IMG/VR virus record: IMGVR_UViG_3300033064_003186
Location: 1-20,518 of that record
Reading direction: 5' to 3' (one strand)
Source: a virus
Length of the DNA: 20,518 bases
In this document: positions 7,570 through 13,772 of the stretch, in pieces
How the letters are laid out: each line of letters starts with the position of its first letter
Position numbering within the stretch: the first letter of the stretch is position 1
The notes under the pieces: generated by a model
The model's database searches: none
Told to the model about the DNA's origin: nothing
The model's input: only the letters and a program-made list of their open reading frames with translations
Made by a program: the position numbers and the translations under genes

Positions 7570-7998
7570 ATGACAACTGATAGTACATATATCAAAACGG
7601 GAAGCCCTGGCGTTGGTGGCCGAGTGGTTCCGATTCTTAACCAGTTTGTAGTGAACTTTGCGACTACGAATGGTGTTGCTGACACCATCTATCCGATCTT
7701 CCAGTGCCCAGAGGACTATGTGGTTCTCAGTGCTGGGTATGAGATTCTGATCGCTGGTACGGCGTCTGGGACGTTGGACCTTGGTAAGGCCGGAGGCACG
7801 GAGTTGCTTTCTGCTGTTGCTATCGATGCGGCAGTTGGGACGAAGGCACAGGGCGCTATGGCTGCTCCAGTGTTCTTCTCGGATAGCGATTCGATTGATA
7901 TGCAGGTCGCGGCTGCTACGCCCGTGCTTGGCAAGATGCGACTCTGGTGGGTTGGCATTGATGTTTCGGAATTGAACATCATCAATGACTTTGCATAG
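7570..7998 (+). CDS. Small capsid-associated protein (decoration or head fibre candidate)
   Basis: This 142-residue protein is beta-rich and small-residue-rich, with few charges. It starts MTTDSTYIKTGSPGVGG and has a core alternating hydrophobic and small residues (for example APVFFSDSDSIDMQV). I do not recognise a named domain. Lying directly after the major capsid gene, with its own ribosome site (AGAAGGGG, 7553-7560), it is in the slot commonly used for decoration or head-stabilising proteins. No signal peptide or membrane segment is visible. It could equally be a small tail or fibre-associated protein. A strong hairpin follows it. Confidence 0.6.
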   Translation: MTTDSTYIKTGSPGVGGRVVPILNQFVVNFATTNGVADTIYPIFQCPEDYVVLSAGYEILIAGTASGTLDLGKAGGTELLSAVAIDAAVGTKAQGAMAAPVFFSDSDSIDMQVAAATPVLGKMRLWWVGIDVSELNIINDFA

Positions 7999-8020
7999 CC
8001 TGTAAAGTAGACTGATTTAA

Positions 8021-8050
8021 TGCCCCGGGCGGTTTCGACCGCCTGGGGTA
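8021..8050 (+). terminator. Very stable TTCG-loop hairpin ending the head-gene block
   Basis: CCCCGGGCGGT (8023-8033) pairs with ACCGCCTGGGG (8038-8048) across a TTCG loop, with one G-T wobble. T8021-A8050 and a G-T pair extend it to 13 pairs. It lies 22 bases past the stop at 7998 and opens a 196-base gap, so it is the best candidate for a transcript end. There is no T-run immediately 3', so intrinsic termination is uncertain and RNA stabilisation is an alternative. Confidence 0.5.
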
Positions 8051-8194
8051 AGTCTCTATCTGGAGTTGCCCCTTGAATTGTTACAGAAGCATATTATCTT
8101 TTTCCCTCTCCTGTTCTTTTCCGCATTCCCATTTTGATTTTGAGTGTAAGCCTATTTTGAATGAATCCGTATGTGCTAATGGAGGAGCCGAATA
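8051..8194 (+). promoter_or_regulatory. Leader region of fibre 2, pyrimidine-rich
   Basis: This is the second long gap in the window. It holds TATTAT at 8092-8097 (5 of 6 match to a -10 box) but no -35 box at a proper distance. A pyrimidine tract (about 8098-8130) contains TTTCCGC (8118-8124) then CCCATT (8128-8133). The same two words, in the same order, lie upstream of the portal at 1362-1368 and 1375-1380. The ribosome site GGAGGAG is at 8181-8187. A promoter is plausible but I cannot define it. Confidence 0.3.
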
Positions 8195-10045
8195 ATGAAG
8201 AAGCTTTGTTTAATTTTGTCAATGATCCTGCTGTGTTCAGTAGTGGGTTATGGAGCTGATGGTTATGCTGATGGTCAGAAGACGATAAGCTCTTTCGTCA
8301 TTACTGGCGATATTGATATGAATGGCTTTGGTATTACTGATGTTGATGACATTACCGGCGATGGTACTGGTAGCATCACGAACTTCTTGAACGTGTGGGC
8401 TACTACAGACTTCTATGAGGGGGGTGTTGCGCTGGATACGAAGTATGTTCTGCTGACAGATGTAAACTACCTCGGCGCATTGACGAACGGTGTTGTAGCC
8501 GCTGGTGATGCATGGGCCGGGACAAAGGCTGGCAGAATATGGACCATGACCTATCCCACAAACAACTCAGCGTTTACGAATGACTCATTGTTCTTGGATG
8601 CGACTGCGGCAGATTTGCTGTATCTTGGAATCTTAGCTAAGGCCGCTGACTCCGACAAACTGGACAACATAGATTCAACAGGCTTTTATCGGATCACAGG
8701 CGATACGCTGGAAGGCGACATTGTCGGCGGCTACTACAACCTCACCAACGTCAACAACGGAACCTTCACGAACGGAATGTTTTGGGGAAATCTGGATTTG
8801 TTTGGGGCCAACACAAAGTACCTCACGCTGACAGACGATATCGAAGCGGAAGTTGCGGCGGCAACGGCTGGCGATACTCTCGTTCTGGCAAAGGGAACCT
8901 ACACGGTTACAGATGACATCGATATCGACAAGGCGATCACCATCGACATGAACGGTGCGACCATTGCCTGTGCTACCGACGCGAAGTACATCTTCCATAT
9001 CGTAGCAGATGACGTGACTGTTAAGAACGGCTTGTTCAGTATCAACGCCTCTGGAACTTACCCCGCGTTTGCGGATGGCTCTGCCGGAGCTGTGTTTGAC
9101 AACGTGAACTTCGAGAACATTACCGCCACCTTCACGGCACACTCTGGAGACCAACGAGGTTTCCAGTACTACGATGCTGGTGGGTATCTGCGGGATATAG
9201 TAATAAAGGGTTTGCAATCAACGGACCTCCGGTGCAGAGGGGTCTATATGGCAAACCTTGCTTCGGCTGAAGCCGCGACAAAGATAGACTGTTACAATGT
9301 AGTTGTTGAGCAGGCTGTAGCCGCTGGCGTGTTAAGTCATGCGTTCAGCGTCTTGGATAGCTCTGCTTCTCAGGATGCCACTTTGAACCTTTACAACTGT
9401 AAGGGCGTGGCCACTGACGCTACTGGTGATTCCTATGGAGCCTCCGCCACTGGCTCAGATGCGATCTTGAACATCTACGGCGGTACATTCAGCGGTGGTA
9501 GTTACGATGTAGCGGCCCTCAGTTCTGGAGTGCCGACAATCTACTCGTCAACGCTTGTCAACGGAACTACGGTGGGAACGGTGACATCTGTCGGCGAGTT
9601 CAATGCGGCTTCATTCCATGCAAACAATTCTCTCTGTGAGGCTGACTTCAACGACGGAGCATCACAGGACTTCAGTGCCGCAGGATACACCCACATAACA
9701 AACTTCGAGATTAACGTCTGTCATGCGATTTATACGTCCACAGAAAGCAATGCAACGGTTTCTGTCGCTGGCTGGTACAATGCGTATATGATGCTTTCGT
9801 GGAAATCATCTAGTGCGGCAAATGTGGCTTGCCACATGTTTACGAATGGTGTGAATGCTGTTACTGCGTCTGGAAATCTATTAGGATGGGATGCGTCTAC
9901 AACGGTTACAGCAAACAGTCAGCAAGCATCGTTTACGAAGCATATTTACCTGACCGCTGGAACTGTTGTTGATTGGAGAATACAAACGGGAGCTAATGAA
10001 ACTCTCACTTGGAATCATGGAACCGTGGGATTGGAATTGAAGTAA
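8195..10045 (+). CDS. Fibre-like protein 2: signal peptide, beta-helix, C-terminal jelly-roll-like domain
   Basis: This protein has 616 residues. Residues 1-20 or 21 form a Sec-type signal peptide: MKK, a hydrophobic core, and a Gly-Tyr-Gly-Ala cleavage region. Residues 25-200 are Asp/Gly/Thr-rich beta repeats with words such as TGDIDMNGFGITDVDD. From about 205 the pattern AEVAAATAGDTLVLAKGTY then VTDDIDIDKAITIDMNGA is the classic entry into a pectin-lyase-type parallel beta-helix, running to about 460. The last 145 residues or so alternate strands with NVACHMFTNG and NETLTWNHGTVGLEL, resembling a C1q/TNF-like jelly roll. This build is typical of tail spikes or depolymerases that bind or cut surface polysaccharide. 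No catalytic residues can be assigned by eye. It stands alone between head genes and the membrane-protein block. Confidence 0.68.
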   Translation: MKKLCLILSMILLCSVVGYGADGYADGQKTISSFVITGDIDMNGFGITDVDDITGDGTGSITNFLNVWATTDFYEGGVALDTKYVLLTDVNYLGALTNGVVAAGDAWAGTKAGRIWTMTYPTNNSAFTNDSLFLDATAADLLYLGILAKAADSDKLDNIDSTGFYRITGDTLEGDIVGGYYNLTNVNNGTFTNGMFWGNLDLFGANTKYLTLTDDIEAEVAAATAGDTLVLAKGTYTVTDDIDIDKAITIDMNGATIACATDAKYIFHIVADDVTVKNGLFSINASGTYPAFADGSAGAVFDNVNFENITATFTAHSGDQRGFQYYDAGGYLRDIVIKGLQSTDLRCRGVYMANLASAEAATKIDCYNVVVEQAVAAGVLSHAFSVLDSSASQDATLNLYNCKGVATDATGDSYGASATGSDAILNIYGGTFSGGSYDVAALSSGVPTIYSSTLVNGTTVGTVTSVGEFNAASFHANNSLCEADFNDGASQDFSAAGYTHITNFEINVCHAIYTSTESNATVSVAGWYNAYMMLSWKSSSAANVACHMFTNGVNAVTASGNLLGWDASTTVTANSQQASFTKHIYLTAGTVVDWRIQTGANETLTWNHGTVGLELK

Positions 10046-10064
10046 TGAGAAACGGGGAGTCTCG

Positions 10065-10187
10065 ATGAGCGAGAAGCCGGAAAGAACGGGATGGCTCTGG
10101 ACGGCCATAGTGATCTTTGGTTTGGCACTGATTATTCTGGTGGCTTCGGGTATTACAGCATTGGTAGCGGCAACGACTGGGGGATGA
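10065..10187 (+). CDS. 40-residue single-pass membrane protein (holin-like candidate)
   Basis: This short ORF starts at ATG 10065 after GGGGAG (10054-10059, spacing five). It encodes a charged head (MSEKPERTG) followed by one long hydrophobic helix (residues 10-36) and a Thr-Thr-Gly-Gly end. Its TGA overlaps the next ATG as ATGA, the coupling seen elsewhere in this window. Size and topology fit a small holin, pinholin or other lysis accessory protein, and it begins a block containing a second membrane protein and a PLA2-like protein. The function is inferred only from these facts. It is easily missed because a longer reading frame overlaps it. Confidence 0.6.
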   Translation: MSEKPERTGWLWTAIVIFGLALIILVASGITALVAATTGG

Positions 10188-10654
10188 TGATGGACAAGGA
10201 AAAATCAGAGATGCAGAAGGTTCTTGGTGACAAGCTTAAAGATGAAATCAAAGAATCAGATGCCGCCGTCAAGGACATGAAGGATCGAGAGAAAAGCTGG
10301 GATGAGTCAAGGCCGATTGTGGCTGATGGTCTTGGGCTTGTGAGTCATCGTGATGCTGTAACTCATGCTGGTCTTCAGGACGTTACCAAAGAACTTGGAA
10401 AGCTTGCTGACGTTGTGATACAGAACAATGGCCATGTGGCAACGGTGAATGTTCCATTTTTAGGCCCTGCCCCCGTCAAGTATGTTGTTGCGGTTATTAT
10501 GACGGCCTTGGCCTTGGGGACCTATGGTATTGTCGAGATAGTTAAGGCAGGGAGGTTTAATGAATTTGCTGAAGGGATAAACGATCTCCGGGGAAAGCCA
10601 ACGGCGTCAATGGGTGCTGAGACAGCAGAAGGAATTGCAAAGATAGATGAATAG
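10184..10654 (+). CDS. Coiled-coil protein with one membrane segment
   Basis: This is a 156-residue protein. Residues 1-40 are densely charged, Lys/Glu/Asp-rich coiled coil. Residues 60-82 form a second amphipathic helix. One hydrophobic segment spans about 98-120 (VKYVVAVIMTALALGTYG), followed by a hydrophilic tail. Three Met codons in a row (10184, 10187, 10190) offer starts. The first overlaps the previous stop, and GGGG at 10180-10183 best serves the third. The frame is open upstream to an ATG at 10091, but that start would overlap most of the 40-residue gene and has no ribosome site. The role is unknown. Candidates are a holin or antiholin partner, a spanin-like linker, or a membrane-bound anchor for the next gene's product. 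Confidence 0.65.
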   Translation: MMMDKEKSEMQKVLGDKLKDEIKESDAAVKDMKDREKSWDESRPIVADGLGLVSHRDAVTHAGLQDVTKELGKLADVVIQNNGHVATVNVPFLGPAPVKYVVAVIMTALALGTYGIVEIVKAGRFNEFAEGINDLRGKPTASMGAETAEGIAKIDE

Positions 10655-11096
10655 AGAACCCATAGCAGTGTCGCTACAAAGAGAGCGTGATGAGTATCTC
10701 AAGATGCAACTCTCGATTCAGTTGTTTCAGCCAAGCGAGGTGGTTAAGACAGCGATCCTTGAGGCGTACCATGATCCCAATTGGCCCTGGCAGAAAAGCG
10801 ACGGGTGTACGGGCGTCAGTGAGATATATTTCCCGAAAGGCTTTAAGTTTCCTCCGTGCGTTATGCACGATCACAAGTGCCATTTGGCTTCCCTGGCAAA
10901 GACTCGCAAAGAGAGGAACGTTCTTCGACTGGAAGGCGACAATCTTCTTTACTTGGCAAACCGCGATTATGGCGTATCGAGGATCCGGAGCAAGGCTCGA
11001 TGGCTTGGTGTCCGAATATATTGGAATTTCTGGGGTAGGTGGAAGTCCTTGAAAAGTGGCGTTCATTCTGGTAGAGATTGTTGTCGAGGCCTATAG
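10647..11096 (+). CDS. Phospholipase A2-like (DGCTG / C-x-x-HD) small protein
   Basis: This is a 149-residue protein. Asp-Gly-Cys-Thr-Gly at 52-56 is followed by PPCVMHDHKC at 69-78, with His74-Asp75, then Asp98 in RLEGDNLLYL. The order of a DGC-Ser/Thr-G loop, a Cys-x-x-His-Asp pair, a later Asp, and a C-terminal aromatic stretch (GVRIYWNFWGRW, 121-132) matches a family of small phage and bacterial proteins. These resemble phospholipase A2, where the His-Asp pair activates water and DGCxG resembles the calcium loop. If active it would cut membrane phospholipids. It overlaps the previous gene by eight bases and follows two membrane proteins, a lysis-like context. AAGGA at 10629-10633 is too far for a good ribosome site, so translation is probably coupled. 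No signal peptide is seen. Activity is inferred, and a structural role is possible. Confidence 0.55.
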   Translation: MNREPIAVSLQRERDEYLKMQLSIQLFQPSEVVKTAILEAYHDPNWPWQKSDGCTGVSEIYFPKGFKFPPCVMHDHKCHLASLAKTRKERNVLRLEGDNLLYLANRDYGVSRIRSKARWLGVRIYWNFWGRWKSLKSGVHSGRDCCRGL

Positions 11097-11122
11097 TGGG
11101 CAAAATATAAGGAGAGATGAGC

Positions 11123-11569
11123 ATGAGCGGTAAAGTCATATATCTGAGAAAACAGGGAACGAATGAGACTATGGCGGTATTTCAGGGAGCACCTATCCTT
11201 GAGAACCCTTCGGTTGTCCAGATTGACCTGAAGGAGCATGAGGCGTGTATTGCCGAACGGCGCAAAGCTTCAGAGGCTGATCGCATGGCCAAGAAAGAAG
11301 GATTTTCCAGCGTTGCTGATAAGGCTCATGCCGCTGTTGTAGAGAAGAACCAGGCGAGGAAGCCGGCGAAGGTCAAGCGTGTGCCTTCCAAGGACAGTGA
11401 GGAAGATATGGCGGCTAAAGCTGCTGTAGCAGAAGAGAAGGCCAAAGCCAAGGCAGAGGCCGATGAAAAGAAGGCGGCAAAGAAAGCCGAAGCTGAGAAG
11501 GTCAAGGCCGAGAAAAAAGCCAAAGCTGATGCAGCCAAAGCAGCCAAAGCCGCAAAGAAAAAGAAATAG
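11123..11569 (+). CDS. Phage protein with histone H1-like Lys/Ala tail
   Basis: This 148-residue protein has two parts. Residues 3-43 form a compact domain (GKVIYLRKQGTN, then AVF and PIL) that is clearly related to residues 26-67 of the next gene's product. From about 95 to the end the protein is almost pure Lys/Ala/Glu, ending KKAKADAAKAAKAAKKKK, like histone H1 or TolA-type helices, and it probably binds DNA or forms a long charged helix. The ATG at 11123 is preferred because AAGGAG (11109-11114) lies eight bases before it. The in-frame ATG at 11117 is only two bases from that site. Proteins with such N-terminal domains often precede head-tail adaptor genes in phages. The exact role is unknown. 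Confidence 0.6.
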   Translation: MSGKVIYLRKQGTNETMAVFQGAPILENPSVVQIDLKEHEACIAERRKASEADRMAKKEGFSSVADKAHAAVVEKNQARKPAKVKRVPSKDSEEDMAAKAAVAEEKAKAKAEADEKKAAKKAEAEKVKAEKKAKADAAKAAKAAKKKK

Positions 11570-11583
11570 AAAGGGCGTGTACA

Positions 11584-12051
11584 ATGGAAGAACTGAAACA
11601 GGTTGGTGATCTTCGGATTGCTACAGAGGATGATAACCCGTTTGCCGTGAGGAAGATCGGCAAGCTTATTCATTACGTTCAGAAAAAGGGAACGAACGTA
11701 AGCCATGCTGTATTCTCGAATGCGGCTATCCTGGATCGAGTTAATGGATTCGGCCTTCAGGAAATCAAGGATATGGAATTCATCTCTGAAGCCCAGCACC
11801 AAAAGAACATTGGTATTGTGACAGCAGAGGGGAAGTCTACGGTTTTGGCCAAGGCGAACGCTGGTCCTGATGCCGATGCTGATGCAGCGAAAGGGGATCC
11901 GTTCCCCGAAGATTGGCAGAAGCTGACGAAGAAAAAGCTTCTGGCGCTTGTGACCCTCCAAGACCTCGATGTGGACTTGAAGGGAACCAAGGTACAGCTC
12001 ATTGAAAGAATAGAAGCCTGTAGGGAAGGTAAGCCGGCTCCTACAGCCTAA
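11584..12051 (+). CDS. Paralogue of preceding gene with C-terminal SAP/HeH-like domain
   Basis: This 155-residue protein opens with a short lead, then residues 26-67 (GKLIHYVQKKGTN, AVF, AIL) matching the domain at the start of the previous protein. A flexible Ala/Asp-rich linker (about 92-105) leads to residues 114-146 (LTKKKLLALVTLQD, then GTKVQLIERIEA). This fits the helix-extension-helix pattern of SAP or HeH/LEM-like domains, which bind DNA or act as small docking modules. AAAGGG (11570-11575) is eight bases before the ATG. The two genes look like a tandem duplication whose tails diverged, one H1-like and one SAP-like. Position before the adaptor gene suggests a virion or packaging-linked role. 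Confidence in the SAP call is moderate because the domain is short. Confidence 0.62.
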   Translation: MEELKQVGDLRIATEDDNPFAVRKIGKLIHYVQKKGTNVSHAVFSNAAILDRVNGFGLQEIKDMEFISEAQHQKNIGIVTAEGKSTVLAKANAGPDADADAAKGDPFPEDWQKLTKKKLLALVTLQDLDVDLKGTKVQLIERIEACREGKPAPTA

Positions 12052-12071
12052 AGAACCAGGGAGTACCAACA

Positions 12072-12425
12072 ATGTCAACTGTCGCAAATGCCATTACGCG
12101 CATAAGAGAGCAGATCAAGGACGATGTAGCCAATGCTTCTGACCAATATCGTTGGGATGATGATCTTCTTATTCGGCTGATAAACGATGGGATATATGAC
12201 ATTGTTGGTACTCACCCTGAAGCAAGCTATCTCGCCTCGATCTCAGTAGCTGATCCTGTGCGTGTCACAGCCGTTGCTGACGATCTTCCCATCACGGACT
12301 ACTATCTTACCTCTCTGGTAGACTTCGTGGCCGGTAGGGTGCTTCTGGAGGATTCTGAGGACGCTGGAAACCTTGTTCTGAGTAACGAGCACAAGGATCT
12401 CTCTGGCGAGAGCAAGGAGCAATAA
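12072..12425 (+). CDS. Head-tail adaptor protein
   Basis: This is a 117-residue, mainly helical protein. It has the pattern of small phage adaptor proteins (DUF6682-like): an N-terminal helix, then YRWDDDLLIRLINDGIYDIV around residues 26-45, a Pro containing turn (GTHPEASY), a short beta part, and a C-terminal helix (TSLVDFVAGRVLLEDSEDAG). Such proteins dock to the portal ring and receive the tail. AGGGAG (12058-12063) is eight bases upstream of the ATG. The stop overlaps the next start as TAATG. The family label is from memory of the pattern, not from a search. Confidence 0.65.
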   Translation: MSTVANAITRIREQIKDDVANASDQYRWDDDLLIRLINDGIYDIVGTHPEASYLASISVADPVRVTAVADDLPITDYYLTSLVDFVAGRVLLEDSEDAGNLVLSNEHKDLSGESKEQ

Positions 12426-13027
12426 TGAGTAATACGACAACTTTCATCACGATGTACGATCAACTGATGCCTGAACTCCCCAAATGCCCTCAGGCCTTGA
12501 TTGATAAGCATACCCGGAACGTATGGATCAAGTTCTGCCATGAGACCCAAGCGTGGACTTATGATCTTACTGCTATAAACATTCGTGATGGCGTTCAAGA
12601 GTATCGGCTGGATGGTCTGCAGCCTAGTTATTCTCAGATAGATACCTTGGTGACTGTGACCAGGGAAGATGTTGTCATTGAACCTGGGACTGGATACACG
12701 ATGGCCAATAGGCAGATGTCTATCTGGCTTGAGGATGAGCCAAGCGCTGACGTTACGGCCGGCTTAGAGATTCAGGTAGCGTTACGTCCGACAAGATCAG
12801 CGACATACATTGAGACTCGCCTGTATGAAGATTGGGAAGAACAGGTTGCCAAGGGGATTCTGTCTGTTCTGATGAAGATGCCGGGTAAGTCGTGGTCGGA
12901 CAAGACCATGGGGAATCGGTATGACCGTGAATTTAGAGATACGATAGCGAAAGCACGAATTCAGCAGACCCGCGGTGGCATGAACAAGAGGACGGCGGCC
13001 CGGGCTCCAAGAGCGTACCGATGGTAG
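12425..13027 (+). CDS. Tail connector protein (tail tubular A-like)
   Basis: This 200-residue protein starts with MYDQLMPELPKCPQALID and KFCHETQAWTYDLT (about residues 10-45), a pattern common in short-tail connector proteins encoded just after the small adaptor. A beta-rich middle (about 50-125) holds EYRLDG and IQVALRPT. A helical end (YEDWEEQVAKGILSVLMKMPG, 140-158, then a basic tail ending RAYRW) follows. Its place, one gene after the adaptor and a few before the nozzle, fits the T7 gp11-like tail tube slot. The ribosome site AAGGAG (12414-12419) lies inside the previous gene. A different connector role cannot be excluded. Confidence 0.6.
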   Translation: MSNTTTFITMYDQLMPELPKCPQALIDKHTRNVWIKFCHETQAWTYDLTAINIRDGVQEYRLDGLQPSYSQIDTLVTVTREDVVIEPGTGYTMANRQMSIWLEDEPSADVTAGLEIQVALRPTRSATYIETRLYEDWEEQVAKGILSVLMKMPGKSWSDKTMGNRYDREFRDTIAKARIQQTRGGMNKRTAARAPRAYRW

Positions 13028-13037
13028 GAGGAGATTA

Positions 13038-13403
13038 ATGAACCCTTTGATTGTGTACAGTGATGATGACAGACCCTCGATCTGGTTTCAGATAATCAAT
13101 GATGATGGTGTGGTGGATCTTTCGGATGCCGATACCGTTGTAACGTGGAAGTTCCGGGCGGCAGAAACGGAGTCTGTCCTTTCGACGGGAACCTGCACAA
13201 AGGTCAAGGGTGATGGAGTAACTGGTTGGGTTCAGATGGACTGGGGAAGCACCGACCTGGATGATCTTGATGGCGGAAGCTACGAGATCGAGATATCTAT
13301 TTCGTTTGACGGCTCTATACAGACGGTGAATTGGTTTTATCATCTTAATGATATTTCTGATATTGAAGAGACAATGCCTGTGCTGGTCAAGGAGGATTTC
13401 TAA
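13038..13403 (+). CDS. Small beta-sandwich structural protein (BppU-N-like)
   Basis: This 121-residue protein is acidic and beta-rich. It begins with IVYSDDDRPSIWFQI, then DLSDADTVVTWKFRA (about residues 27-41), later GWVQMDWGSTDLDDLDGGSY and EIEISISFDG. This order resembles the N-terminal domain of phage baseplate-upper proteins (DUF2479/BppU) and other Ig-like phage modules that anchor fibres. It may dock a fibre to the tail, since fibre-like protein 3 is encoded two genes later. The ribosome site AGGAGGAG (13026-13033) overlaps the previous stop and is four bases from the ATG. The functional call is inference. Confidence 0.55.
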   Translation: MNPLIVYSDDDRPSIWFQIINDDGVVDLSDADTVVTWKFRAAETESVLSTGTCTKVKGDGVTGWVQMDWGSTDLDDLDGGSYEIEISISFDGSIQTVNWFYHLNDISDIEETMPVLVKEDF

Positions 13404-13759
13404 TGAGTGATCTGCGAGGCCTCAGAGCCGCATGGACAATAAAATCGGAGGACGTGAACGTGAGCACAACATTTACCATAGCCCTTACCACGGTGACGGC
13501 TTCCAGGATAGACGCCTTAATAACGATTGGCGGATCTGCGAGATATCTTGTGGACTTCTGGCTTGTCGATGCAATTTCTGATCCAAATCTTCGAACCGTG
13601 GATCCTCCGAGCGGGAATCAGGAGGTCGAGTGGTCAAAGGTAACGGCGGCAGATGGGACATATACGCATAGTGTTATTAATGTGACTGCCGGCAAGACTT
13701 GGTACTTGGTGGCGATCTGGGGTGGTCGATACGTTGTCAGCGCTGCAATCAGCTTCTAA
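13403..13759 (+). CDS. Small beta-rich hypothetical virion protein
   Basis: I do not recognise this 118-residue protein. It is beta-rich, with short strands such as TFTIALTTVTASRIDALITIGG and a C-terminal TWYLVAIWGGRYVV. It has no membrane segment or signal peptide. Its ATG overlaps the previous stop (TAATG at 13401-13405), and AAGGAGG (13389-13395) sits seven bases upstream, so both genes are co-translated. Placed between an Ig-like protein and a fibre-like gene, it is probably a minor tail or fibre-attachment protein. Confidence 0.5.
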   Translation: MSDLRGLRAAWTIKSEDVNVSTTFTIALTTVTASRIDALITIGGSARYLVDFWLVDAISDPNLRTVDPPSGNQEVEWSKVTAADGTYTHSVINVTAGKTWYLVAIWGGRYVVSAAISF

Positions 13760-13772
13760 GGAGAATAAGGAC

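Noticed and set aside
10091-10183. Upstream extension of the coiled-coil membrane gene to ATG 10091
   Set aside because: There is no ribosome site, and it overlaps most of the 40-residue gene. The downstream ATG has ATGA coupling.
10687-11052. Alternative plus-strand frame inside the PLA2-like gene
   Set aside because: It overlaps fully with the frame that carries the DGCTG and His-Asp motifs, and its own product has no sensible domain.
11326-12087. 253-residue minus-strand open frame
   Set aside because: Its C-terminal half is a Phe/Ala/Ser-rich image of the Lys/Ala-rich coding tract on the plus strand. It overlaps two well-supported genes with good ribosome sites.
13722-13772. Upstream start for fibre 3
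   Set aside because: It would overlap the preceding gene and place the signal peptide internally. ATG 13773 has two purine-rich ribosome sites just before it.
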